In this document: in pieces, positions 54,800-63,722 of the stretch
Position numbering within the stretch: the stretch's first letter is position 1
Layout of the letters: each line of letters opens with the position of its first letter
Assembly (NCBI RefSeq): GCF_003416895.1
Contig: NZ_QVIO01000001.1
Location: 2,072,120 to 2,136,119, forward strand
DNA from: Duganella sp. BJB476
Lineage (GTDB): Bacteria; Pseudomonadota; Gammaproteobacteria; Burkholderiales; Burkholderiaceae_D
Length of the DNA stretch: 64,000 nt
Reading direction: 5' to 3'
Notes under the pieces: model-generated
Told to the model about the DNA's origin: nothing
The model's input: the letters and a program-made list of their open reading frames with translations, nothing else
The model's database searches: none
Position numbers and translations under genes: made by a program

Positions 54800-56332
54800 A
54801 TGCCAGCTTTGACCACGCTCTCCGAACTGCTCCTGACCGGCGCCGACGACGCCACCGCCATCCATGCGCCAGGCGCCCAGCCACTCAGCTATCGCGCCCT
54901 GCGCCAGCAGGTGGCGCAAGCCGTGGCCACGCTCAATCAGCTCGGCATCGGCCGCCGCGACCGCGTGGCGATCGTGCTGCCGAACGGCCCGGCGATGGCG
55001 ACCGCCTTCATCAGCGTGGCCGCCGCAGCCTGCGCGGCGCCGCTCAATCCCGCCTATCGCGCCGACGAGTTCGAATTTTATCTGAGCGATCTGCAAGCGA
55101 AGGCGCTGATCGTCGAACACGGCAGCCAGTCGGCGGCGCTGGCGGTAGCCGCCAAACTGGGCATCCCGGTGCTGGAATTGCTGCCCGCCGAGGCCGGCGC
55201 AGGCGCCTTCAGCCTGCGCGCGGCGGCCGGCACGACCACCGCATCGCCGCCGGCGCCAGCCAGCGCGCCCGCCGACGACGACCTGGCCTTGATCCTGCAC
55301 ACCTCGGGCACCACCTCGCGGCCGAAAATCGTGCCGCTGACCCAGGCCAATATCTGCGCCTCGGCCGGCAATGTGGGCGCCACGCTGCAATTGACGGCGC
55401 GCGACATCGGCCTGAACATCATGCCCTTGTTCCACATCCACGGCCTGATCGCCGGCCTGCTGGCGCCGCTGGCCGCCGGCGGCGCCGTCTTCTGCACGCC
55501 CGGCTTCAACGCGCTGAAGTTCTTCGCGTGGATGCAGGAGGCGCGGCCGAGCTGGTACACGGCGGTGCCGACCATGCACCAGACCATCCTGTCGCGCGCG
55601 GCGCAGAACCAGGCCGTCATTGCCGCCCATCCGCTGCGCTTCCTGCGCTCGTCGTCGGCGTCCATGCCGCCGCAGGTGATCGCCGGACTGGAGTCGGCGT
55701 TCGGCGCGCCGCTGATCGAGGCCTACGGCATGACGGAGGCGGCGCACCAGATGGCCAGCAATCCCCTGCCGCCGGCGCTGCGCGTGCCGGGCTCGGTGGG
55801 CCTGGCGGCCGGCCCGCAGGTCGCCATCATGGACCAGCAAGGCCAGCTGCTGCCGGCCGGCGCCACCGGCGAGATCGTCATCCAGGGCGGCAACGTCACC
55901 GCCGGCTACGAGAACAACCCCAAGGCCAACGCGGAAGCCTATGTGGGCCGCTGGTTCCGCACCGGCGACCAGGGCGTGATGGACGAGCAAGGCTATCTGC
56001 GCATCACCGGTCGCCTGAAGGAAATCATCAGCCGTGGCGGCGAAAAAATCTCGCCGCGCGAAGTCGACGAAATCCTGATGGACCATCCGGCGGTCCAGCA
56101 AGTCGTCACCTTCGGCATTCCGCACGACAAGCTGGGCGAGGACGTCGGCGCGGCCGTGGTACTGCACCCCGGACAGGCGATCAGCGAGAAGGAACTACGC
56201 GAGTTCGTCGCGATCCGCCTGGCCGATTTCAAGGTGCCGCGCAAGATACTGTTCCTCGACGAGATCCCCAAGGGCGCGACCGGCAAGCTGCAACGCATCG
56301 GCCTGGCGCAAAAGCTCGGGCTGGCTGGCTGA
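54800..56332 (+). CDS. acyl-CoA synthetase, oxalate-CoA ligase-like
   Basis: A 510-aa ANL-family adenylating enzyme. A3 LILHTSGTTSRPKIVPLT, A5 AYGMTEAAHQM, A7 RTGDQG and A10 PKGATGKLQR with the catalytic Lys. The overall size and the SGTTSRPK / FHIHGL wording resemble Pcs60/AAE3-type oxalyl-CoA synthetases. With the OFA transporter it suggests oxalate activation. No formyl-CoA transferase or oxalyl-CoA decarboxylase lies in the window. Confidence 0.88.
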   Translation: MPALTTLSELLLTGADDATAIHAPGAQPLSYRALRQQVAQAVATLNQLGIGRRDRVAIVLPNGPAMATAFISVAAAACAAPLNPAYRADEFEFYLSDLQAKALIVEHGSQSAALAVAAKLGIPVLELLPAEAGAGAFSLRAAAGTTTASPPAPASAPADDDLALILHTSGTTSRPKIVPLTQANICASAGNVGATLQLTARDIGLNIMPLFHIHGLIAGLLAPLAAGGAVFCTPGFNALKFFAWMQEARPSWYTAVPTMHQTILSRAAQNQAVIAAHPLRFLRSSSASMPPQVIAGLESAFGAPLIEAYGMTEAAHQMASNPLPPALRVPGSVGLAAGPQVAIMDQQGQLLPAGATGEIVIQGGNVTAGYENNPKANAEAYVGRWFRTGDQGVMDEQGYLRITGRLKEIISRGGEKISPREVDEILMDHPAVQQVVTFGIPHDKLGEDVGAAVVLHPGQAISEKELREFVAIRLADFKVPRKILFLDEIPKGATGKLQRIGLAQKLGLAG

Positions 56333-56406
56333 GCGGCTCGGCTCCAATGGCGCGACACGTTTTTTAATTATGTAATAACGTTTCCGTTTTGCCTTGGGAG
56401 TAAAGC

Positions 56407-56598
56407 ATGAATGGAGACCAACGTCGCAACAATGTGATCAGCTCGGTCGTGGAGCACGGCATCTGGCTGGCCAACTCGAAGGGGTCGGCCATCGCCTGGA
56501 CGTATATGCAGGCCTATCATGTGCCGCTCGAAGCGATACGCCGCGTGCTGGCCTACCCGGAAACACGCCGGCAGCGGCCTGCCTTCTGCGTGCGCTAG
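56407..56598 (+). CDS. 63-aa uncharacterised protein
   Basis: The ATG at 56407 follows GGGAG at ideal spacing. The product (starts MNGDQRRNNVISSVVEHGIW) is basic at both ends with a central helical part and no leader. The composition (IRRVLAYPETRRQR) recalls short DNA- or RNA-binding proteins, but no family is recognised. Its stop lies 10 bp from the stop of the convergent solute-binding gene. Confidence 0.6.
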   Translation: MNGDQRRNNVISSVVEHGIWLANSKGSAIAWTYMQAYHVPLEAIRRVLAYPETRRQRPAFCVR

Positions 56599-56608
56599 CG
56601 TTGCGCCG

Positions 56609-57373
56609 CTAGCGGTACTTGGCCAAAATCCTGTCCAGCACGCCCGCATTGAGCAAGCGCGTTTGCGCGTTGCTCAAGTCCCGCAGCGTCACGCTGCTGT
56701 ATTTGGGGCGCGCGCAATACATGGCAAAGCGGCTGACCACAACCGGAGTGAGGCGCAGTTTTTTAAGCGTCGGATCGCTCTTCTGTTGATACTCGAAGTC
56801 CAAGCTGCGCATGACCATGAAGTCGGTACGGCCGGCCACTTGCTTGAGCACCGAGGACGTCTCGTTGATCGCATCGTCCCGCTTGGCGCGGCCATCGGCG
56901 AACAAGGGCTCCAGGCTGCGGTAGCTGTAGCCGAGCACAGTGCCGATGCGCGCGCCGGACAACTCATCCAGGCTGTCCAGGGGCTTGCCGTTCACCGGGC
57001 CGACCAGGCGTTCCTCGACCTCGAAAAACGGCGCCGGCCAGTCATACTGCTCCATCTGTTCGCTGGTGAGCCAGTCCGGACTGACGAAGCAGCGCAAATC
57101 CACCAACTTTTGGACCACGGCCATGTCCTGGCGCTTGCGGGGCAACAGCAGGTAGGCCGGCGTCCGGCCGAGTTCCTTGGCCAACGCATCCTGCCAATCC
57201 TTGGTGATGCCGTCTGCCAACAGCAAGTGCGCATTCGGGCCCTGCACCACCAGGCCAAACGGCATGGTGCGGTTCTCCAGCATGAGAAACCGGACCGGCT
57301 GCGCGGCATGCGCGCGCAGCATCGCCAAGGCGAGCAAACAGAAGAAGCCGATCAGAAATTTACATCCACGCAT
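56609..57373 (-). CDS. periplasmic solute-binding-like protein
   Basis: A 254-aa exported protein from ATG 57373 (leader MRGCKFLIGFFCLLALAMLR, cut near AHA). The body is family-3 solute-binding-like (SLDELSGARIGTVLGYSY, ILAKYR at the end). No transport partners adjoin it. It is the second such orphan within 6 kb. It is divergent to the TonB-dependent receptor. Confidence 0.78.
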   Translation of the reverse strand: MRGCKFLIGFFCLLALAMLRAHAAQPVRFLMLENRTMPFGLVVQGPNAHLLLADGITKDWQDALAKELGRTPAYLLLPRKRQDMAVVQKLVDLRCFVSPDWLTSEQMEQYDWPAPFFEVEERLVGPVNGKPLDSLDELSGARIGTVLGYSYRSLEPLFADGRAKRDDAINETSSVLKQVAGRTDFMVMRSLDFEYQQKSDPTLKKLRLTPVVVSRFAMYCARPKYSSVTLRDLSNAQTRLLNAGVLDRILAKYR

Positions 57374-57575
57374 TGAGAACCTGCCCGCCGATTGAGGTAT
57401 GTGCCGCCAACACACATTATCAACGTCAGTCGCCATGCTCCAGTAGAGATATGCGGAAAATGTTCCGCAAATGCCACATTAATTTTGCAGCGATACCGCC
57501 CGCAGCCTGAATCTCGCCGGCAGTTTAGTGAATTTCGCAATTGCGAACTCATGGTGTTCATTGCACAATGTTGAA

Positions 57576-59579
57576 ATGCGACACAAGACATTCCTCCATC
57601 ACGCGGCCCTGCTGGCCGCCGTGCTGGCCACCTCAGGGGCGGCCGGCGCCGCCACGGCGACGCCGCCGCAATCGTTCACCCCGGACTACTTCGCGCAGTT
57701 TCAGGCCAGCACGGCGATGGACATGGTGGCCCGCCTGCCCGGCTTTGTCTTCGATGGCGGGAATGCGTCGCGCGGCGTGGCCGGCAACGTACTCATCAAC
57801 GGAAAGCGCCCCACTTCCAAAACAGAGCCGCTCGGCGACGTGCTGGGCCGCATCCCGGTGGCGGGCGTCGAGCGCATCGAGGTGATCAATGGCGGCGCGG
57901 GCGGCATCGATATGCAGGGCTACCCGACCGTGGCCAACCTCCTGCTCAAACAGATGGACCTGGTTTCCGCCACCACCAGCGTTTCCAGTTATCTGACGCC
58001 GGACGGCATCCAGCAGCCCTCGCTGGATGGCAGCTACAGCCTGAAACATGGGGACAAGAGCATCAACGTCACGCTGGCCAGGAACCGCTCACCGGACATG
58101 TCGCAAGGACAGGGACGCCGGACCACGCTGTATGCCGCCGCCACCCCGGCCGCCGAGGTGACCATAGCGGGCGCCGGCATGGCCGGAAACCAGACGATGA
58201 AGCTGAGTTATGGCCAGGATCTGCTGAACGGCCAACTGACCTGGAACAGCACAGTCAATCCCTGGACTTACCAGTCGCAGGCCCGGTACGACGCCGGAAC
58301 GCGCTCGTCGAGCAGCAACGACAATGCCGGACGCACGCTGGAACAGGGCCTGGCCTACACGCGCGACCTGGCGAACGGCGCCAGCATGGACCTCAAGGCG
58401 CTGCACCGGACATCCGAGCAGACCGCCGAATCGACGTTTGCGGCGGGCGGCAACCCATCGTACTCGGTCGCCAATGCCACGGCCGGCGAGCAGGTCGTGG
58501 CGGGGCAGCTCAGTTGGCGAGTGCTGGACGGGGTCACGATACGTGGCGGCTTTGAGCGCACCGTCAACACCAATGACAACAGCAACACCTATCAGGCCAA
58601 CGCCGGCGCCGCCGTGTCGCCGACCGGCAGCGCCTGGGTGCAGGAATCGCGCGTTGAAGGCCAGCTGTCATCGGCATGGCAGGTCGACAGCTCGCTGAGC
58701 GCCGAGGCCGGCCTGAAAATCGAACACTCCAGCTTGCGCGTGGGCGCCGACCAGCCGGAGGCCAAGGCCTATGTCTATCCCAAGCCGCGGCTGCGGCTAT
58801 CGTTGTCGCCAAGCTCGTCGCTGCTGCTGCGCTTGCGCATGGAGCGCGAGGTCAGCCAGCTGAACTTTGGCGATTCCGCAGGATATTTCGGCATCGCCGA
58901 CAAAACGCTCAGGGCCGACTTGCCCGACCTGGTGCCAGCCAAGACCTTGCTGTGCGAAGGCGCGGTCGAATACCGCTTCGGGGAACGGGGTTCGGCTGTG
59001 TTGAGCTACACGCAATCGCACATCAGCGACCTGCTCGACCGCATGCCGATCCGTACAGCGAACGCAAGCTACGACGCTGCCGGCAATATCGGCGACGCCA
59101 GCGCCGACAGCGTCTCCGGCTCGCTCACCCTGCCCACCGACAGCTGGTCCCTGCCGCAGGGATTGCTCAAGTTGTCGATGACCAGGCGCTCCTCGTCCGT
59201 CACCGATCCCACCACGCTGGAGACGCGCGCGCTGTCCGGCGAGCAGCCGCTGGCATGGAGGGTCGAGTTTTCGCAGGACTTGCCGCGGCAGAGAACCGCC
59301 TGGGGACTGTCCATTGACAATGGCTGGAGCAACGACAGCTGGCAGGTTGCAGAACACGACACCAGCAATGGCACGGGCTGGGCCCGCGCGTTCCTCAACT
59401 ACCGTCCGGCGTCGAACCTGATGGTGACGCTGGAACTGAACAACCTCGCCGGGCGCGTCATCACCAATGACCGAACCCACTATGCCGGCGACAGGCTGGC
59501 AGGAGCCATCGACGTCGTCGAGCACAACGTGACCCGCACCCAGCCGTTCGCCATGCTGCGGGTTCGCCGGGACTGGTAA
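57576..59579 (+). CDS. TonB-dependent outer-membrane receptor
   Basis: A 667-aa protein with a signal peptide to about residue 26. The plug domain has MVARLPGFVFDGG, GVAGNVLINGKRPTSKTEPL and IERIEVINGGAGGIDMQGY-type wording (it reads VERIEV). A beta-barrel of alternating aromatic strands follows, and the C-terminus is R-V-R-R-D-W, an aromatic BAM signal. Slightly short for the family. No TonB box is obvious in the short stretch before the plug. The ligand cannot be inferred; no siderophore or sugar genes adjoin. Confidence 0.88.
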   Translation: MRHKTFLHHAALLAAVLATSGAAGAATATPPQSFTPDYFAQFQASTAMDMVARLPGFVFDGGNASRGVAGNVLINGKRPTSKTEPLGDVLGRIPVAGVERIEVINGGAGGIDMQGYPTVANLLLKQMDLVSATTSVSSYLTPDGIQQPSLDGSYSLKHGDKSINVTLARNRSPDMSQGQGRRTTLYAAATPAAEVTIAGAGMAGNQTMKLSYGQDLLNGQLTWNSTVNPWTYQSQARYDAGTRSSSSNDNAGRTLEQGLAYTRDLANGASMDLKALHRTSEQTAESTFAAGGNPSYSVANATAGEQVVAGQLSWRVLDGVTIRGGFERTVNTNDNSNTYQANAGAAVSPTGSAWVQESRVEGQLSSAWQVDSSLSAEAGLKIEHSSLRVGADQPEAKAYVYPKPRLRLSLSPSSSLLLRLRMEREVSQLNFGDSAGYFGIADKTLRADLPDLVPAKTLLCEGAVEYRFGERGSAVLSYTQSHISDLLDRMPIRTANASYDAAGNIGDASADSVSGSLTLPTDSWSLPQGLLKLSMTRRSSSVTDPTTLETRALSGEQPLAWRVEFSQDLPRQRTAWGLSIDNGWSNDSWQVAEHDTSNGTGWARAFLNYRPASNLMVTLELNNLAGRVITNDRTHYAGDRLAGAIDVVEHNVTRTQPFAMLRVRRDW

Positions 59580-60129
59580 GCCGCCGCAACATCGATCGGT
59601 CCAGGACTCCGGCGAAATAAACCGTCGCATATACCTTGAAATCGCATCCGTCTGCGCCCGCGAAGTGGCAGCGCGCGATGCAGGTCCCGGCTTCGGGGTT
59701 GATCTGCCGTACATCGAGCCATAAAGGCTTTAACATCGCGCAGATCAGCACGGATCACTTTGTTTGAAAACGGCGTTGCTCTTCCACAGGCACCAGCGCC
59801 CCCGTTGTCCTATAGACATGCAGGCCAAACAGGGCCTTGAGGCCAAACGTAATGCCGCCGGGCGCGCCGCCGACACCGCAGTGCAAGTAGTCAAGAAGCG
59901 CATGATCTGCATCAACGTTCCGCCCTGCTTTCGCTAACTGTGCGGCGAGAAAAGATCAAGGCCAGATTAATATAAGCATTTGATATTAAAAGAATTTTCC
60001 TCCAACAGGACAACTTGTTAGTTTGCTGGCGGGATTTATTTTCGCTCCGCCCTCTCTGCCTTGCTAGTACTCCGCAATGCTAAGATCTGTGCTTTTCACT
60101 TTTGCCTTATTCCTCGGCCAATCAGCAGT
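59580..60129. other. 550-bp gap without a convincing gene
   Basis: The first 170 bp contain a minus-strand open frame beginning MLICAMLKPLWLDVRQINPE that runs on into the receptor gene antisense; support is weak. Between 59766 and 59958 both strands are open for short frames (plus: 39 aa from ATG 59818; minus: about 60 codons without a good start). The last 150 bp are AT-rich, probably promoter DNA for the next gene. Base composition falls here, marking the start of the accessory segment. Confidence 0.4.
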
Positions 60130-61080
60130 ATGAATTTCACATCTTATGCGGCGACCAGTCTAGCGGCCATATCGGGGGCCATGCTGGCGTTCCTAGCGGT
60201 TCCCAAACTCGCCGACGAGGTCTTTGGCGCCGGACCAACCGCGCAAAGGCTGGCGACGGCCGCAAAACAATTCGACCTAAAACCCTCGTTCTCCAAAGCG
60301 TATGTCGCCGCCACTTATTGGTCAGACTCGGTCTATGGGCCGAAGCTATTTTCCTGGCGGGCGCTATTCGTATCCGTCGGCGTATCTCTAACTTGGCTGG
60401 CGATTCTTGCTATCGCTGCCTTATGCGCCGACGGAAAACGTGCTTGGATGCTCAATCCAGTTTTCGCCGGAGCGGTCGTCAGGCAGTTCTGGTATTTTTT
60501 CGGCATAGGCCTTGTCATCGACTTCATTTCCGTCAGCATGACCAGAGCCCTGTTGCTGTTCGCAGTTGATAAGGGTAGCGTGGCGAAAGCGCTTGCCCTT
60601 GTTCTCGATCTCGTGGGCTCCGCCGTCTTGTTTTACGCATTGTATGGCCTGGCGAAGTATGCCGTTTACGGCGGCGGCTCGCAGAACTTCTCGGCGACGG
60701 ACTTCGGGCGTTCGGTTTCCAACTGGTTTGACTCGCTCTACAATCTGCAACTGATCAGCAAATTCCTTCATGACGCGACCTTAGTACCAGACGGCTTGGG
60801 CAATTTTCAAATCCTGAATGGCGAAACCGAGATTGTCTATGCGTTCCCAGAGGGAATGATATTTTGCGCCAGCTTGCTGACCACGTTTTGGATTGCGGTT
60901 CACATCGCTGCGTATTGGTTTCTCAAGGGCGCTTCGCAGATTTCGGCAGCCGCCCAAGCCCTCATCAAAGAAGCCTCACTTTCCACCAAGCCATTCCTAT
61001 CGATATCGACAATCGCGTGTATCTTGGTCCTTATCCCATGCTGGCTTGTCAGCTTGGCGGTTTGGCCATACTTTCGATAG
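60130..61080 (+). CDS. orphan polytopic membrane protein
   Basis: A 316-aa protein from ATG 60130. Hydrophobic segments lie near residues 10-25, 78-97, 115-140, 150-178, 240-262 and 290-312, so about six TM helices. Long polar stretches lie between. I recognise no family or motif. Codon use is less GC-biased than in the first 59 kb, suggesting acquisition. No partner gene is close. Confidence 0.7.
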   Translation: MNFTSYAATSLAAISGAMLAFLAVPKLADEVFGAGPTAQRLATAAKQFDLKPSFSKAYVAATYWSDSVYGPKLFSWRALFVSVGVSLTWLAILAIAALCADGKRAWMLNPVFAGAVVRQFWYFFGIGLVIDFISVSMTRALLLFAVDKGSVAKALALVLDLVGSAVLFYALYGLAKYAVYGGGSQNFSATDFGRSVSNWFDSLYNLQLISKFLHDATLVPDGLGNFQILNGETEIVYAFPEGMIFCASLLTTFWIAVHIAAYWFLKGASQISAAAQALIKEASLSTKPFLSISTIACILVLIPCWLVSLAVWPYFR

Positions 61081-61205
61081 CGCAGCCGATCGGGGTCACT
61101 TCAGAAAATGACTCGCGCTGAATGCAGGCCAGTTGAGCAAAGAGCTGTCAGGGCAATGGCGGCACCACGCTCACGACTTCGGTTATGCGATTCCTCAGAA
61201 ACAAA

Positions 61206-61246
61206 AAACGCCATAAACCCCTGATTTACAAGGCTTTATGGCGTTT
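61206..61246 (-). terminator. 12-bp inverted repeat, terminator of a tRNA remnant
   Basis: AAACGCCATAAA (61206-61217) and TTTATGGCGTTT (61235-61246) are perfectly complementary. On the minus strand a T-run follows (61208-61203). It lies 24 bp after the tRNA 3'-end fragment on that strand. Confidence 0.7.
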
Positions 61247-61270
61247 CATGATCTTTATCAAAAAATGGAC

Positions 61271-61299
61271 TGGTGCTCCGAGCTGGAATCGAACTCCCC
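61271..61299 (-). tRNA. tRNA 3'-end fragment (T-loop to CCA), no 5' half
   Basis: On the minus strand this reads GGGGAGTTCGATTCC then AGCTCGGAGCACCA: a T-loop TTCGATT, acceptor strand and encoded CCA. No matching 5' acceptor strand, D-arm or anticodon arm occurs in the preceding 80 nt. It is a fragment, such as the duplicated 3' end that integrative elements leave. From 61300 to 61723 I see no convincing gene. Confidence 0.55.
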
Positions 61300-61723
61300 A
61301 TATTTTCAACGGGTTAGCGCGCGGATGCGTAAATTTGCGTAAAGCCGACGCCCGGCCCCAAACACTCTTTGCGGTTCTGTGGGCCGTCCCTGTGCAAACG
61401 ATCTTACCCACTCGAACATCAATTGAACTTATACGTGATTGATTTTTAACTGCTTTAGTAGAATGTACGCGCCCACTACCATCAAAAATACCATCAGAAG
61501 GCATTGGCCAAAGTCATGCCAAGGTCACTCGTTCACCACGTTCGTTTACACAATGGCGAATCCCGTCTATTACTTTAAATTTTCATATGTCCGTCTAGCG
61601 CCCGTGATGACCCCATCTAGGCCTTACGCTTAGGGAAAACATCGGCAACCACCGTCAGCGCAACAAATAGGCAGCAAAGTCTCGCGAACGGTAAAACACA
61701 TGCCCCCTACGCTTCTGGCGGCA

Positions 61724-62089
61724 CTAGTGCCCGTCATACACACCGACACAGACCATAGAGTTACCCGCGCCCTGTTCACAGTAAGATTTCTTCAACTCAT
61801 TGTACGTTTGCGCGCCAATTTGACTCTCTATGATTGACCCGCCTTTTACGACAACAGGCCCCTGAAGAGATGCTATACGTACCAAGTGGCACGGGTCAGC
61901 CGGCAATGCAAATCTATGCCGAAGGTTGGGTCAAAAGCTCATGCAAATCAACAATTCGGACTCAGAAATTGGCCTTTCTGAACCCAGTGACCACTCAGTG
62001 GCTTTTGTAATGTGTAGATCGTAACCCATAGCCGTACACGGAAAAATAAAAAGGAGAAGAACGGAGTATCGATCAAGAAGTGACTTCAT
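61724..62089 (-). pseudogene. degraded small exported-protein gene in two frames
   Basis: From ATG 62089 a 52-codon frame encodes a signal peptide (MKSLLDRYSVLLLFIFPCTA) and YDLHITKATEWS, wording seen at the start of a family of YDLHITRA proteins. It stops at 61931. From about 61927 to 61724 a different open frame without a start gives a cysteine-containing tail (FALPADPCHLVRIASLQGP, ending VCVGVYDGH). The two halves look like one gene broken by a frameshift and possibly an internal deletion. Confidence 0.45.
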
Positions 62090-62134
62090 AGTTTTCGTGT
62101 GACATTTTCAAATGCTCCGACCGCTTTATGGCCG

Positions 62135-62572
62135 CTACCAGCACTCCGTGTCAGCCGTTGCAGGGTCGAATGTACTATCACGAACTTCTAGCACAAGCTC
62201 GTAAGGTGCTGTTGGTGCGAATGCGGCGCGAAGAAAAATGCAATCGCCAACAGATGCGGAACTTAGGCAAATGTCCATAGTATCAGCCAGCTCCGCTATC
62301 TCTTTCAATGGTCCGGCAATCCAATGGTCGGTGATTTCCGAATGCTGCCATGTTCCAAGTTCAAGATACATGTACGGCCCGAAGTGTTCATGCTCCGACA
62401 CTAATTCATTTTCAAGCTTTCCTGCATACGCCCGCATGGCGGCAGAAAATCGTCTAAGACCTATCTTGGAACCTTGGAGCCGCCATTCTTTAGCCTCATC
62501 GTTTCGTTCGTAAAAGAACCCGAGCTCACGCCATTCGCGCTGTGTGCTTTCATTGATTTTTGTTGAAGGCAT
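62135..62572 (-). CDS. uncharacterised 145-aa protein
   Basis: The start at 62572 (MPSTKINEST) has GGAG at ideal spacing; an upstream ATG at 62602 lacks one. The acidic soluble protein has WRELGFFYERNDEAKEWRL and FGPYMYLELGTW. Size and composition resemble small immunity-type proteins, but no toxin partner is visible, so this is only a suggestion. The stop codon lies inside a copy of the short GC-rich motif listed separately. Confidence 0.6.
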   Translation of the reverse strand: MPSTKINESTQREWRELGFFYERNDEAKEWRLQGSKIGLRRFSAAMRAYAGKLENELVSEHEHFGPYMYLELGTWQHSEITDHWIAGPLKEIAELADTMDICLSSASVGDCIFLRAAFAPTAPYELVLEVRDSTFDPATADTECW

Positions 62573-62635
62573 TTCTGCTCCGAAGAGGTTACAACTTTTC
62601 ATGTCCGTCTAGGTCTGCTTCTGGCCGTCAGCGGC

Positions 62636-63301
62636 TTACGGCCGCCACGGCTCGAACTGCCCGCTGCTGTCTACTGACGTAAGCACAAACTGCTGCCGCC
62701 AATCCACCAATATCAGTCCATGCTGCCGATTCAGCTTTAAAAATGCATTTGACAGCAACATATCGTCGGCCCCCTGCAATGAAACTCCGAGCACGGTGAT
62801 TTTCCCATTCACTTGCAGGCCATAAAGGTACGCATTTTTACCCAGTTCTAGGCTGTAGCCATGCCGTACCTGCCCGAGAGGCTGTGAAGAGGTGGTTAAG
62901 ATTGGCGCAGAAAGGATCTTGACGTCCAACTCATGCCCCAAATCGGCCGAGGACAATCCTATCGAAATGCGGCTAATCTCTCGTCTGTAGATCTGCTTCC
63001 ATTCGTACTGAGTGCGGTTATCTGCTTCGAATGACTTGAGTTCTTTCAGACGGTTTTGAATTTCGGGAAGACGGGCCGGTGGGAAAAACTCCAGTTGTGC
63101 CCAATCATCTTCATGAAACTGCGGGGCGCCATTGAAACTGCTCTCGGTCGGCATATCAAATTCGATTGAATCCATAGCGATGGTCGGCATGGAAAATCGA
63201 ATCGATTCAGCGGGCACACTTACCACCTTAGGTGGCTCTGCTTCTGCATGAGCTGATGTACCGCCTAGAGCCCCAAGAATTGCTGCAAATATCTTTTTCA
63301 T
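62636..63301 (-). CDS. uncharacterised exported 221-aa protein
   Basis: ATG 63301 opens a protein with a signal peptide (MKKIFAAILGALGGTSAHAEA). The N-terminal mature part has repeated S-x-P-T-I/E segments (RFSMPTIAMDSIEFDMPTES). A central helical region (PEIQNRLKELKSFEADN) and a beta-rich C-terminal domain (NGKITVLGVSLQGADDMLL, LILVDWRQQFVL) follow. The latter recalls pilus- or secretion-associated small domains, without a confident family. Lower GC than the core genes. Confidence 0.65.
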   Translation of the reverse strand: MKKIFAAILGALGGTSAHAEAEPPKVVSVPAESIRFSMPTIAMDSIEFDMPTESSFNGAPQFHEDDWAQLEFFPPARLPEIQNRLKELKSFEADNRTQYEWKQIYRREISRISIGLSSADLGHELDVKILSAPILTTSSQPLGQVRHGYSLELGKNAYLYGLQVNGKITVLGVSLQGADDMLLSNAFLKLNRQHGLILVDWRQQFVLTSVDSSGQFEPWRP

Positions 63302-63386
63302 TTATTTCCGATTTCGTTTTTTCTTCTCAAATGTCACCTGCTCAACGGCCGCTCCTGGCCGATAGCGAACGAGGTTAAAGCAGCGC

Positions 63387-63722
63387 TCAGCGAAAAACGC
63401 CAACCACGTTATAGACAAACCCGCCGAACATCAGAGCCATCGACAACCACATTGCTGGCAGCAGGCGAGGAGGAAACAACTTGGCGTAGGCATTGCGCTC
63501 CGCGCTGTCGTCGAGACGGACCGGCATACGCGCAACGCGGAAGAAGTCGCCGTAGGGGACGAAGGCCCAGATGCAGCAATATAGGCCCAGGCCAGCGCGC
63601 ATCAGGGCGTGGCCCAGCTGGCCGCCCAGAACCAAAAATACGGCATTGGCGACCAGTGCGATACCGACAATGGAAGCGGCTACGGAAACAAGGGTCGCAC
63701 GGTTCGGTTGAAATCGCATCAT
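63387..63722 (-). CDS. uncharacterised 111-aa membrane protein
   Basis: ATG 63722 (or 63719) opens a protein with hydrophobic segments at about 10-32, 38-55 and 88-108 (VSVAASIVGIALVANAVFLVLGG, LGLYCCIWAFVPYGD, LLPAMWLSMALMFGG), so three TM helices. An upstream GTG at 63755 is less likely. No family recognised. Confidence 0.6.
   Translation of the reverse strand: MMRFQPNRATLVSVAASIVGIALVANAVFLVLGGQLGHALMRAGLGLYCCIWAFVPYGDFFRVARMPVRLDDSAERNAYAKLFPPRLLPAMWLSMALMFGGFVYNVVGVFR

Larger units (their letters stand above)
61708..63371. repeat. four copies of a short motif (CCGCTTCTGGCCG-type) at 3' ends of minus-strand genes
   Basis: Copies lie at 61708-61727, 62115-62140, 62612-62638 and 63344-63371. 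The core reads CGCTTCTGGCGG, CCGCTTTATGGCCG, TGCTTCTGGCCG and CCGCTCCTGGCCG. Copies 3 and 4 continue to AGCG, allowing a short CGCT/AGCG hairpin. The first three overlap the stop codons of minus-strand ORFs and the fourth lies 16 bp past one. Confidence 0.5.

Noticed and set aside
59818..59937. 39-aa plus-strand ORF and an overlapping minus-strand frame containing a Gly-Gly segment, considered as a bacteriocin-like precursor
   Set aside because: The minus-strand frame has no start codon with a ribosome site, and neither peptide resembles a known precursor.
61224..61300. A complete tRNA gene on the minus strand
   Set aside because: Only the T-loop and acceptor end are present; no matching 5' acceptor strand, D-loop or anticodon stem was found in the upstream 80 nt.
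63340..63382. Integron attC site formed by GCTCAAC and GTTAAAG around the fourth motif copy
   Set aside because: The right-hand box lacks the required terminal pyrimidine and the other three copies show no equivalent boxes. No integrase is visible.
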